This document shows positions 39,101 to 45,662 of a DNA stretch of 64,000 nt, piece after piece (position 1 is the first letter of the stretch; the number at the start of each line of letters is the position of its first letter). The stretch covers positions 38,742-102,741 of the forward strand of contig JANSXX010000012.1 in the NCBI GenBank assembly GCA_024742815.1, given 5' to 3'. Source of the DNA: HXMU1420-13 sp024742815 (GTDB taxonomy: Bacteria; Bacteroidota; Rhodothermia; Balneolales; Balneolaceae). The position numbers and the translations under genes were made by a program. The notes under the pieces were generated by a model that was not told the DNA's origin, made no database searches, and saw only the letters and a program-made list of their open reading frames with translations.

Positions 39101-40328
39101 GGCTGATAAGTTTGTTGGCGAAAACGCCTTAGGAAACATATCGGTGTCCAATTTATCAGATACCACAGGCATTGAGTTGGCAATTACAACCGGTACTTCA
39201 ATCCGTTTAAAAGCTCTAAAAAGTGGTACCTACAAAGTGCGAGCTACAGCAATTTTGAATGGAAGTAATGTTGCTACGAGTATTTCTTTCTCAGTGAGTG
39301 ATATTCCGTTACAGTCTATTCTTGTAAACGCGCCCGCAAAGCAGCTCGATAATGCTGCCACTCATGTTTTTTCGTACTCTGCAATCGATACATCGGGCAA
39401 AACGGTGTTACTGGGTGAAAGTCTTGAGTGGAATATTAAACCATCTAATTTTGGTACTATTGATAACAGAGGCGTGTTTGTGCCTACTTCAAACTCGTTC
39501 TTAGGCTCGTTTATAATTTCGGCAAGTGATTCAGTTTCAGGCTTAATTGGTAGCACAGAAAGCGTTGACTTAGTTGCCAATGTAAAACCGGATGAAGCCT
39601 ATACCTTAATCAATGGAGGTGGGTTGGAACTGCAATTACCGGCAGGGTCTGTTGATTTCACATCAAGAATTGCCTTAACAGAAACCAATCCCCCACCCTC
39701 TAAAAAGTTTGTATTTGCACAGGGCTCGGATCAGAGTTACACCGTTGGTGATCGGATTTATGTGCTTTCTTTCTCGGGAAGTGAATTAAAATCGTCGGCA
39801 CAACTAACCTTGCCAACCGATACCACCATATCCGAATTGAATAATGGGGAGCGGGAAATTGCTAGATTTAATTATACAACTCTGCAATGGGAAGTGTTTA
39901 GCGACATTGCAACGAAAAATACATTTTCTGAGCTTGCAGGCACAGTAACCACAGAACGACTTGGGCAATTTGCAGTACTGGCAGCGAATGAACCTTTAGG
40001 AATTCGAAATGCAGCCGTTTTACCTAGTCCGTTCTCGCCTGATATTGCCCCAGTGAAAATTGGATACTGGCTTGATACTGCCTTCCCACCTGCTAAGGTT
40101 ACCATCAAAATCTTCAATATTCGTGGAGAACTGGTGCGAACACTTCTGGAGAATGATTTGCAACAACCCGGAAGATATGGCTCCCAATCGAGCACGAAAG
40201 AAATTCTGTGGGATGGACTTACAGATGCCGGAAATATGGCAAGAAACGGGCGCTACGTAGTTCAAATTTCTGCCAAAGACCAACAGGGCGAAGACGTTCA
40301 ACTTTTACAAGTAATTCTAATCAAGTAA
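33174..40328 (+). CDS. Giant surface protein with about 16 carboxypeptidase-regulatory-like repeats
   Basis: About 2,384 residues from ATG at 33174 (MKGVLLKVGLILLLAVTTDALNAQ signal); an upstream TTG extension to 33114 is not signal-like. Residues 25-410 form FN3-like sandwiches with repeated FQWTAVSG / FSWDEVPEA patterns. Next come about 16 copies of an 85-95-residue carboxypeptidase-regulatory domain (typically SGxVxDxxG..AxVx..NGxYxxxLxxGxYTxxxxKxGY), to about residue 1850. After these are Ig-like/Big-type segments and a C-terminal FlgD-like domain (PSPFSPD, VTIKIFNIRGELVRTL, LWDGLTDAG, NGRYVVQI). It is a likely adhesin or matrix protein, co-transcribed with a PorV-like protein. Confidence 0.8.
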   Translation: MKGVLLKVGLILLLAVTTDALNAQTFVLKPAELQGSDGGFSVNLLIKRDKVFRLTWLNPDESALNLNGANAKLLIGRTPNDYDVLSENISGTNAQFIADNLGLTPGRYYVRITNSTNRTTSEIQADFENDPNGIIYSNEIQLLIEANEAPAITAPRGTINNSSPIFQWTAVSGVPSYWLILSSTPFDIVEDENGEVAIEGATIVWQYITKNTTANYGDINYQSPFTDEAPPLNSGQEYSYTILNVYEENNPGYTSPVFGGIVPFTYFDPNAVPVTSLIEPVNEEVFFSEETITFSWDEVPEATNYTINLLQIVKQQGIDVTIPIWTSTTTNSLIEYPALDNLKNGRYQWNVTTNNNSGGGSTSNSRFFTYEVETGEFAASIRSSEDNSILLGVELSARAVSGGVTPSIPYFVQNSTHYDSLVAGTYEFTATKEGFESGSGTHTIRDDAQTRFTLELNPLPSTINGLVVDENGDVVPDAQVNISGIGADFNDVINTDINGEFSISLNQGSYNATVSKSGYISADEQSVTVGLNEQKAFAESFTLINDEATVSGYVFNEDGEPIQRAKVRIQNNEFTYEVNTNGDGLYQFTVASGEWLLSSEKVGFVKPSDQQITLSTGDVLQNQDFVLTGNANQVTGFVREQITNSDGTVGTSIFEGVEVKAIPNVGEPISTITGRNGQYTLSLKSGSYTIEAIEDNYTSNEERELVIGIAVGETISGMDFELIPNPSAIAGTVTLPDGNGVADALVSIRGVGSVETSGSGFYEISVPEGEHEITVTKTGLVSPEPRTISVAVGQELTGVDYQMTPNAGTVSGRITAGGEALSNVRLTARNTATGSITSITNNLNGSYSFNLNSGSWYIKATKSGFISDSTEVLTVGPGQQLVNQNLVLVENLTTLRGTVTDGTAALRNARVTITKPNDATFEQSTVTQVNGTFAFSLPAGETYSIRSTKDGYKSASSTTNELVAGTTVVSDFALDANPSSVAGKVTVDGGDVLSKAKVIAINSNGNAIDSTESSTNGNYLLGLDPGNYTLRVKKLGYTRSETSTSLSIGQNLTGIDLDVDENFAFINGTITDGNGSGIEQAFISLQKQGGNGASAISDQEGNFNISRLTTGTFTIEISKTGFVTIKETFELQDGDFLSFNRQLDPKNGSISGSISDENGLILSDATVTATNTEGVTYTAISDLNGEYTINAVEPSTYSVNAALTGYTTASASSVIINLDNLNATDVDVANLIPNNGVIQGRITNVITGDPIKDVQLSANGSRGSGFAITGANGQFEITNLIPADYTLISSKDGFKSDTTTVTIDPGNPTLVSNSTLLQNNGTIVGTITDAENQVLPFRVTVIASSDTETFTTQTNDVGEFAFEGVETGVSYSIETDIYREGYENTSTEIDVPLGADEVSLGDNLEVIVKQGTISGNAGINAASVKLLNADTRQIINLANSNTSGAYQFEFLEAGRYRVVANRLGYVFSPDTTSVIVLGGEESNTQNFSAQANIGSISVLANNANGVGQSNVNVTIVSADTTVILSKKTGANGVATFSNIKAGTDYTVRASKSQFTSDPETRNVALNSGDSTSVSFQILANAATISGNVLLDNGTTTSNLRNVDVAATLNSTGQSFSASTNQSGAYTIANLPTGTYTLIAEREGFTKDTVTVVVSAGATATANDLILNRASVDVRGIVRYKGDGVQGISVEAISGSSFNATTNSSGQFRFSTLPVKTGASDTTTYQVRIKSGLFTKSYTLSLTAGDIGQRRNVPTTNLPSGQVNLLVTDGVNPLEGAILEFGISGGESNEIVTGSDGSFSSDDNLRKATYVVAVSKSGYLIPKNTIRISLPSDTTIIENEVVLPFRQLVVNRILADEETPVRVINPSGYDNSGVSGNLFYKRASQTQFQKVVMVQSGDTLSAFIPAINSTEQVTFYTSIDDTNASNTFVSNQRTITPLASGILTNVRLTPSVNGQTLRVGETYNLQLLVRDGVNKSLADKFVGENALGNISVSNLSDTTGIELAITTGTSIRLKALKSGTYKVRATAILNGSNVATSISFSVSDIPLQSILVNAPAKQLDNAATHVFSYSAIDTSGKTVLLGESLEWNIKPSNFGTIDNRGVFVPTSNSFLGSFIISASDSVSGLIGSTESVDLVANVKPDEAYTLINGGGLELQLPAGSVDFTSRIALTETNPPPSKKFVFAQGSDQSYTVGDRIYVLSFSGSELKSSAQLTLPTDTTISELNNGEREIARFNYTTLQWEVFSDIATKNTFSELAGTVTTERLGQFAVLAANEPLGIRNAAVLPSPFSPDIAPVKIGYWLDTAFPPAKVTIKIFNIRGELVRTLLENDLQQPGRYGSQSSTKEILWDGLTDAGNMARNGRYVVQISAKDQQGEDVQLLQVILIK

Positions 40329-40333
40329 GCACC

Positions 40334-41314
40334 ATGAAAAGACTCATACTCCTTTTAGTTACACTCGCAGTGCTTGCTTCCGGCAATGCACAATCTCAGG
40401 AACTATCGATGATTCCAGGTTCCTTCGTCGACATTGGCTTTGGAACACGCCCCGTTGGGATGGGATTTGCATTTGTTGGCCTTGCCGACGATGAAAACAG
40501 TCCGTACTGGAATCCGGCCGGGTTAACACAACTCAATGAGATAAAAGCAGGGTTTTCTCAAGCCGATCAGCTGGGATTAATCACCTACAATTACGCTTCT
40601 GCTACTATGCCGCTTCCCGGAAATCAGCACGCCATTGGTATTTCTGTAATTTCCTCAGGGGATGAAGCCATGGAAGAACTTTCGGTGCATGCCGCCTACG
40701 GTATTCGCTTTAACATTGTGAGCTTGGGAGTTGCATTAAAGTATCGCAATGCTTCTTTCGGAAACAATACACTCAATCGCGACGATTACGTTGTGTTCGA
40801 TGACGATGAAATAGATATCGGATTTGGGCAACAAGTTTTTGGGGATGCGAATGGAATTGGCCTTGATCTTGGGGTTTTAATTCAACCTACAGAACAGTTT
40901 CAACTTGGAGTGGTTGTGAGAGATGCTTACGCCCCTATGAGTTGGAACAGTGAGGCACGGAGTGTAGAATATCAGGCCCGTGGAGAGTACGACGAAGATT
41001 TACCTTATGAACTAATTGTTGGATCAGCGTTGACCTTCTCAAAGAACTTTTTGGCTGTGGTCGATTTTCAACCGGCAACGAGTAGTGAGCGAACGAATTG
41101 GGTGCGTGCCGGGGTAGAAGGCAGATTGGTTAACGTGTTAATGATTCGGGCAGGAACCGAGCAAGGAATCAACGAAATTGATGATGACCGTTTCACCTTA
41201 GGAACGGGTCTCGATATAAGGATTAAAGACAAACTTCGGCTGCAATCCGATTTTGCCTATGTAATTGATCCGATACAAAATTCACAACGTATTAGCTTCA
41301 CAATCAGTTTTTAA
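40334..41314 (+). CDS. PorV/PorQ-like outer-membrane protein
   Basis: About 326 residues from ATG at 40334 (MKRLILLLVTLAVLASGNAQSQ), 5 bp after the giant gene's stop; the longer upstream frame lies inside that gene. The mature N-terminus has the family signature FVDIGFGTRPVGMGFAFVGLADDENSPYWNPAGL, followed by alternating barrel strands and a terminal F. PorV-like proteins are FadL-type barrels that work as shuttles in the type IX secretion system, so the neighbour may be its cargo. No other T9SS genes are in the window. Confidence 0.78.
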   Translation: MKRLILLLVTLAVLASGNAQSQELSMIPGSFVDIGFGTRPVGMGFAFVGLADDENSPYWNPAGLTQLNEIKAGFSQADQLGLITYNYASATMPLPGNQHAIGISVISSGDEAMEELSVHAAYGIRFNIVSLGVALKYRNASFGNNTLNRDDYVVFDDDEIDIGFGQQVFGDANGIGLDLGVLIQPTEQFQLGVVVRDAYAPMSWNSEARSVEYQARGEYDEDLPYELIVGSALTFSKNFLAVVDFQPATSSERTNWVRAGVEGRLVNVLMIRAGTEQGINEIDDDRFTLGTGLDIRIKDKLRLQSDFAYVIDPIQNSQRISFTISF

Positions 41315-41325
41315 GGGGAATAATC

Positions 41326-42993
41326 ATGAAATTCATAAAAAAAATTACCGTATTGATTGTGCTAAGCGTTCTGCCACTAGCTGGATGGGCGCAGGAAGAA
41401 GAAAATGAAGATGCCAACGAGTTACATGTATTCCGTGGTGGCTATATGGATGTTAACTTTGGGCTCAATGTAAATACTGTTGGCAGTAGCTTGGGTTCTG
41501 GTAGTATGGGTGGAGTTATCTCTTCCAGAGTTTCGAATGGAGCATTAAGTGTTAACTTAAATCCGGCTCACCTAACAAATCTAAAGAAAGGCTATTTAGC
41601 CATTGATACACGATTGGGATTAGGAACCAATTACATCTCTAGTGTAAATAAAGAGCTACTTAAAACGGTTAACGAAGAACTTGATACCGCTGTTAATGAT
41701 GAGTTTTCGAACGAAGCTTCGTGGACAACCTTCCCGGAAACTTACATCAAACCAACAGAAATGCGCAGCCTGGATGTTGGTTTTGATGATGAAATTGCAT
41801 CCATTGCCTTTGCAGCGCCTATTAGCGATAAATTTACCTTAGCAGGAGCATATACCTATCCGGTTTCTGTGAACCTGGATTTTGGTGTTACCGGATTATC
41901 AGCAAAATTGGCGCAGGAGCAAGGAACCGACGAAGTAGCCATTCGATTCGATGTTTTAATGAATATTTCGTTGCTCACACAAATGAATTTCAGAATGTCC
42001 TCACTATCGCTGGGAGGTGGAGCAAAAATATTTGAAACTCGACGAAAAAAACTGAGTGTTGGCGCCACGGTTACACGATATGAACTAACGAACACCAGAA
42101 ATTTACAGGCCGATCTGTCAGGTTTAGTAGTAGTTGGTGGTGCTGATGAGCGATATTTTAACGATCCGAACGACCCAAACTTAAACAGAGATCTAGGCGA
42201 GTCGAATTCCTTTTTTATGAATGCCTACGGGGAGTTTGCAGCTACTGAATACGGTACCCGAATCGGTTTGTATTACAATCTTGACGATGAGTTCAACCTC
42301 TCGATTGTGTACAATCAAATGCCGACCTTTCAAATGAAAGGGACCAATAAAGTAGCGAGTGCTTTCTTGCCGGTGTTTCTTGTTGGCACAGGGGATGAAG
42401 TGTTAAGTGGCGATATTGAAGTTGCACTAGATAGTTTACAGGCTAACAAACCAAACTTAACTACCGAAAGAGATATTTCATCATTGGTAAGTGATGGAGA
42501 ACTTCAAATCCCTTCCTCGCTGTTGCTAGGTATCGACTTTGGCTTAGGTAAGCATACCATGGCGTTTAATTATTCTAGATATTTTGGTGATTTATCCTTC
42601 AAACATGGTAGTACAACTATCGGTAAGGCCGCAACACATGGTTTAGGTCTTGGTTTCGATTTTCGAATGCGTGATCGTTGGGTTAGTCCTGCACAAATTC
42701 TAACGCTTCCTGTGCGATTACTATTCTTGGATATTGATGGCTTGATTTTTCAGAGTTTAGGACGCTTCACCGGCTACAAAAATTCGCACTATCGAATTGG
42801 TGGAAATGTGATTATTGGAGAAGGAATAGCAACTAACGATAATGAAAGCTTAAGAAATAACTTGGGTAATCCTTTACCTCAATCATTTTCTATGGGGCGG
42901 CAATACACTATTTTCGGGAATCTTGACGTTGGTGTTACGGTTTTGGCTGTTCCTGATCTGATGCTAAAATACTCTGTAGGTATTCGTTTCTAG
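41326..42993 (+). CDS. Outer-membrane beta-barrel protein (DUF5723/FadL-like)
   Basis: A 555-residue protein with a signal peptide (LPLAGWAQE). The start of the mature part (SSRVSNGALSVNLNPAHLTNLKKGYLAID) recalls FadL/PorV N-terminal hatch regions, followed by many amphipathic strands and a C-terminal VGIRF. No exact family could be assigned. It is 11 bp downstream of the PorV-like gene, in the same operon as the giant repeat protein. Confidence 0.65.
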   Translation: MKFIKKITVLIVLSVLPLAGWAQEEENEDANELHVFRGGYMDVNFGLNVNTVGSSLGSGSMGGVISSRVSNGALSVNLNPAHLTNLKKGYLAIDTRLGLGTNYISSVNKELLKTVNEELDTAVNDEFSNEASWTTFPETYIKPTEMRSLDVGFDDEIASIAFAAPISDKFTLAGAYTYPVSVNLDFGVTGLSAKLAQEQGTDEVAIRFDVLMNISLLTQMNFRMSSLSLGGGAKIFETRRKKLSVGATVTRYELTNTRNLQADLSGLVVVGGADERYFNDPNDPNLNRDLGESNSFFMNAYGEFAATEYGTRIGLYYNLDDEFNLSIVYNQMPTFQMKGTNKVASAFLPVFLVGTGDEVLSGDIEVALDSLQANKPNLTTERDISSLVSDGELQIPSSLLLGIDFGLGKHTMAFNYSRYFGDLSFKHGSTTIGKAATHGLGLGFDFRMRDRWVSPAQILTLPVRLLFLDIDGLIFQSLGRFTGYKNSHYRIGGNVIIGEGIATNDNESLRNNLGNPLPQSFSMGRQYTIFGNLDVGVTVLAVPDLMLKYSVGIRF

Positions 42994-43051
42994 TATTTGT
43001 GATTCGATTACGATCAGGCACATATCTTTCAAATAATTAACCAACAGTTAT

Positions 43052-43519
43052 ATGTACTCTGATCGTAAAGAATTTCTCAAAAAAGCAGGCTCAGTTGCAC
43101 TTTTTGCAGCGCTAGGAATCCAATATACAGCCTGTTCATCCTCAACCGGACCGGAAACTAATAATGATGATGACGCCAACGGCGAGAACCCAATAACCAT
43201 TGATGGCAATAAAGTTACCTTAGACATTTCCAGCTCATTCTTTGATGATTTACAAAATCAGGGAGGAATGGTTGTCTCGGTTTCGGGTGGTTTTTTAGCA
43301 GTAAATGTTGATGGCACTACCATTCGGGCTTTTACAAATGTATGCACGCATACAGGCTGTACCAATAATTGGAATCTACCCGGAGACCGATTCGTGTGTA
43401 CATGTCACAATTCTGTGTTTAACTTAAATGGTAGACCAATCAGCGGACCTGCTGAACGAGATCTTGCCGAATTTCAAGTTTCTCGAAATGGGAATACGGT
43501 TGTGATTGATAAAGGATGA
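43052..43519 (+). CDS. Rieske [2Fe-2S] protein
   Basis: A 155-residue protein with a Tat- or lipoprotein-like N-terminus (DRKEFLKKAGSVALFAALGIQYTACSS). The cluster motifs are CTHTGC (about 113-118) and CTCHNSVF (about 131-138), which supply two Cys and two His ligands. GRPISGPAERDL follows. It is probably a membrane-tethered periplasmic electron carrier. No partner cytochrome is adjacent. It lies 58 bp after the outer-membrane protein gene. Confidence 0.88.
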   Translation: MYSDRKEFLKKAGSVALFAALGIQYTACSSSTGPETNNDDDANGENPITIDGNKVTLDISSSFFDDLQNQGGMVVSVSGGFLAVNVDGTTIRAFTNVCTHTGCTNNWNLPGDRFVCTCHNSVFNLNGRPISGPAERDLAEFQVSRNGNTVVIDKG

Positions 43520-43641
43520 TACTTTTTCAATGATTTTAGATTGAAAATCTAATTGAGATCAGGTCCTGTCTTTCCTTACCCAAAAACGTTGGAAAATTTG
43601 ATATGCAAGTGCGTGAGTAGCGCACAACAGGCAAATAGGGG

Positions 43642-43890
43642 ATGTATTACGTTTATATTTTATATAGTGAATCAAAGGGGAAATATTATACCGGCTATTC
43701 GGAGGATACTAAGAAACGCTTGATTCAGCATAACTCGGGAGAAACCAAATCTACAAAATCCGGCATTCCTTGGATTCAGGTTTGGCAATCGCTTGCAACG
43801 ACGAAGACGGAGGCACTTCGCTTGGAACGAAGGATTAAGAAACGAGGTGCTAAACGATTTTTGGAAGATGAGTCCTCAAAAACAGATTGA
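43642..43890 (+). CDS. GIY-YIG domain protein
   Basis: An 82-residue protein with the GIY-YIG core as YVYILYS...YYTGYSEDTKKRLIQHNSG, and the later EALRLERRIKKRGAKRFLE segment. This is the UPF0213/YhbQ-like stand-alone form, a putative structure-specific nuclease of unknown substrate. It ends 36 bp before a tRNA-Pro gene that heads an unusual tRNA-like repeat array. Confidence 0.88.
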   Translation: MYYVYILYSESKGKYYTGYSEDTKKRLIQHNSGETKSTKSGIPWIQVWQSLATTKTEALRLERRIKKRGAKRFLEDESSKTD

Positions 43891-43918
43891 GATTAGGTAC
43901 ATCATCGTTGTATCTTTG
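43887..43918 (+). promoter_or_regulatory. Promoter of tRNA-Pro
   Basis: A TTG (43887-43889) lies 21 bp upstream of TATCTTTG (43911-43918), an exact match to the Bacteroidota -7 box TAnnTTTG. The mature tRNA starts 8 bp further on. Assigned by pattern only. Confidence 0.6.
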
Positions 43919-43925
43919 AGTCACT

Positions 43926-44002
43926 CGGGACGTGGCGTAGTCCGGTAGCGCACTCGGCTGGGGGCCGAGGGGTCGCAGGTTCAAATCCTGTCGTCCCGAC
44001 CA
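43926..44002 (+). tRNA. tRNA-Pro (anticodon GGG)
   Basis: A complete cloverleaf of 77 bases. The acceptor is CGGGACG/CGTCCCG, the D loop contains GG, and the anticodon stem CTCGG/CCGAG encloses CTGGGGG with anticodon GGG. The T stem GCAGG/CCTGT encloses TTCAAAT. CCA is encoded. An intrinsic terminator follows at 44008-44042. Three tRNA-like derivatives follow downstream. Confidence 0.95.
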
Positions 44003-44007
44003 TGTAA

Positions 44008-44042
44008 AACCTCAATCAAATTAGATTTGGTTGGGGTTTTTT
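44008..44042 (+). terminator. Terminator after tRNA-Pro
   Basis: The stem AACCTCAATCAAA with TTTGGTTGGGGTT (two G-U pairs) is followed by six T residues. Near-identical terminators end the variant units at about 44215-44250, 44423-44459 and 44630-44663. Confidence 0.9.
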
Positions 44043-44120
44043 ATTTGTGAAACTTTTCGATAACCGACAGCTAATTCATGAGCAGAAATGACAACTCAGA
44101 GAACTTTGAAATCGAAATAG

Positions 44121-44210
44121 AAGGACGTGGTCACGCTGGGGCGTGAGAAGCGCACTCGGCTGGGGGCCGAGGGGTCGCAGGTTTCCCGCCCGGCGGGATC
44201 GTCACGACTA
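44121..44210 (+). ncRNA. tRNA-Pro-like element, unit 1 (anticodon arm GGG intact)
   Basis: The segment from GCGCACTCGG to GTCGCAGGTT is identical to the tRNA-Pro. The D arm is replaced by hairpin TCACGC-TGGG-GCGTGA and the T arm by hairpin TCCCGCC-C-GGCGGGA, so the D-loop GG and the T-loop TTCAAAT are gone. The acceptor keeps GGACG, but the 3' side is CGTCA and CCA is absent. It cannot be a normal tRNA; it may be a structured ncRNA. Confidence 0.6.
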
Positions 44211-44328
44211 TTTAAACCTCAACCAAAAACAAAATTGGTTGAGGTTTTTTTGTAGGGGAAACTTTTGAGAACCGATAGCTAATTTATGAGCAGAGTAGAC
44301 AGCTCAGAGAACTTTGAAATCGAAATAG

Positions 44329-44418
44329 AAGGACGTGGTCACGCTAAGGCGTGAGTAGTGCACTCGGCTAGGGGGCTAGGGGTCGCAGGTTTCCCGCCCG
44401 GCGGGATCGTCCCGACCA
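44329..44418 (+). ncRNA. tRNA-Pro-like element, unit 2 (anticodon loop AGG, CCA kept)
   Basis: It has the same two inserted hairpins, with TAAG as the loop of the first. The loop reads CTAGGGG, giving AGG at the anticodon position, and the anticodon stem has two mismatches (CTCGG against GCTAG). The 3' end retains CGTCCCGACCA, pairing five bases with GGACG. A terminator follows. Confidence 0.6.
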
Positions 44419-44535
44419 TGTAAAACCTCAATCAAATTAGATTTGGTTGGGGTTTTTTATTAGTGAAACTTTTGAGAACCGACAGCTAATTTATGAGCAG
44501 AGTAGACAGCTCAGAGAACTTTGAAATCGAAATAG

Positions 44536-44625
44536 AAGGACGTGGTCACGCTAAGGCGTGAGTAGTGCACTCGGCTAGGGGTCGAGGGATCGCAGGTTTC
44601 CCGCCCGGCGGGATCGTCCCGACTA
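44536..44625 (+). ncRNA. tRNA-Pro-like element, unit 3 (anticodon loop AGG, stem intact)
   Basis: It has the same inserted hairpins as unit 2. The anticodon stem CTCGG/TCGAG is fully paired (one G-U) around CTAGGGG, so AGG sits at the anticodon position. The acceptor core GGACG/CGTCC is paired, but the 3' end is GACTA rather than GACCA. A terminator follows at 44630-44663. Confidence 0.6.
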
Positions 44626-44779
44626 TTTAAACCTCAACCAAATTTAATATTTGTTGGGGTTTTTTGTTAAAACGAAGTCTTGGGCCAATGATTGAACTTG
44701 CAAAGTGAATGATTTACATTGAGCGTTCAGAGAGGCATTAATTTGAGCTGATTAATAATAGATCGCATTAAGGACATCT

Positions 44780-45586
44780 ATGCTCAAAATCATTATTCTT
44801 TGCCTGCTTAGTGTATTCATCCCATTCCAAATAGAAGCATCCGAACAGCTGAAATTGACAGGTGCGGTTCAAACGATCGGAATTCAAGATAATCTTGATA
44901 CGCTTAGAGTACTCTTCGTCGGAAATAGTTACACATACTTTTGGGGACTCGCCCAACTTGTTGAGGGACTTAGTAGAAATGGCGATCGCTACATTTATAC
45001 AAGAACTTCCACAGCAAGTGGCGCTTCACTAAACGATCATTGGCATGGAAGATTCGATCTAAAAACGATTGAGAAAATTGAAAATGGTGATTGGGATGTT
45101 GTCGTACTTCAAAATCAAAGTAGAAGCAGTATTGATTCTCTCGATCAATTTTTGAGTTACGGGAAAAAGTTTATCCAATTGATAAGAAATGCAGATGCTA
45201 TTCCAATAATCTTCGAAACATGGGCACCGAAAAGAGATCCCTTCATGCAAGAACTAATAACTAGTGCGCACGATGAGCTGGCCAGTGAAACGAATACTAA
45301 AAAGATTCCGATTGGGACACTTTGGGAAAAAGTAAAAGAGCTAAAACCCGGACTAGATTTATACGATCCTGATGGCAACCATCCCAATTCGACCGGTACT
45401 TATTTTAACGCCTGTGTTTTTTATGCCTTTTTTACCGGGGAAAAGGCTTCATATCTCGATAGCAGAGTACAAACAATCGATCATCATGGTGATTCCATTC
45501 AATTAAGTGTTCAAGATGATCAAGATGCACTTTTCCTGCAAAGTATAATCGATACCTACTTAATTCAGACCTTAGGCGGGCAATAA
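44780..45586 (+). CDS. SGNH/GDSL-type hydrolase, exported (DUF4886-like)
   Basis: A 268-residue protein with a signal peptide (IPFQIEASE). Catalytic features are LFVGNSYTYF (GNS block with the nucleophile Ser), ASGASLNDHW, VVVLQNQS (block III N) and DGNHPNSTG (Asp-x-x-His block). This order fits SGNH hydrolases, with DUF4886-like spacing. It probably removes ester groups from carbohydrates or lipids. It starts about 115 bp after the tRNA-like array. Confidence 0.75.
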   Translation: MLKIIILCLLSVFIPFQIEASEQLKLTGAVQTIGIQDNLDTLRVLFVGNSYTYFWGLAQLVEGLSRNGDRYIYTRTSTASGASLNDHWHGRFDLKTIEKIENGDWDVVVLQNQSRSSIDSLDQFLSYGKKFIQLIRNADAIPIIFETWAPKRDPFMQELITSAHDELASETNTKKIPIGTLWEKVKELKPGLDLYDPDGNHPNSTGTYFNACVFYAFFTGEKASYLDSRVQTIDHHGDSIQLSVQDDQDALFLQSIIDTYLIQTLGGQ

Positions 45587-45596
45587 ATCGAACAAA

Positions 45597-45623
45597 AGAC
45601 CCCGACTTTAATAGTCAGGGTCT
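45597..45623. terminator. Terminator between convergent genes
   Basis: The inverted repeat AGACCCCGACT/AGTCAGGGTCT, with one mismatch and a 5-base loop, lies between the convergent SGNH hydrolase and ene-reductase genes. The A/T flanks are modest. Confidence 0.65.
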
Positions 45624-45662
45624 TAGTAATCATAATGATTTATCAAATTGAGTATGCAAATA

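Larger units (their letters stand above)
43926..44663 (+). repeat. tRNA-Pro-derived tandem repeat array (1 tRNA + 3 variant units)
   Basis: A 738-bp block of one normal tRNA-Pro and three units at a period of about 207 bp (anticodon arms begin at 43951, 44153, 44361 and 44568). Each segment ends in a terminator of the AACCTCAA...TTGGTTGGGGTTTTTT type. The space before each variant is conserved and includes a 69-bp open frame (22 codons plus stop) ending in the first hairpin. It fills the gap to the SGNH hydrolase gene. Confidence 0.85.

Noticed and set aside
44121..44625. Three extra functional tRNA-Pro genes
   Set aside because: The D-loop GG and T-loop TTCAAAT are missing and acceptor ends are mispaired, so these cannot fold as working tRNAs.
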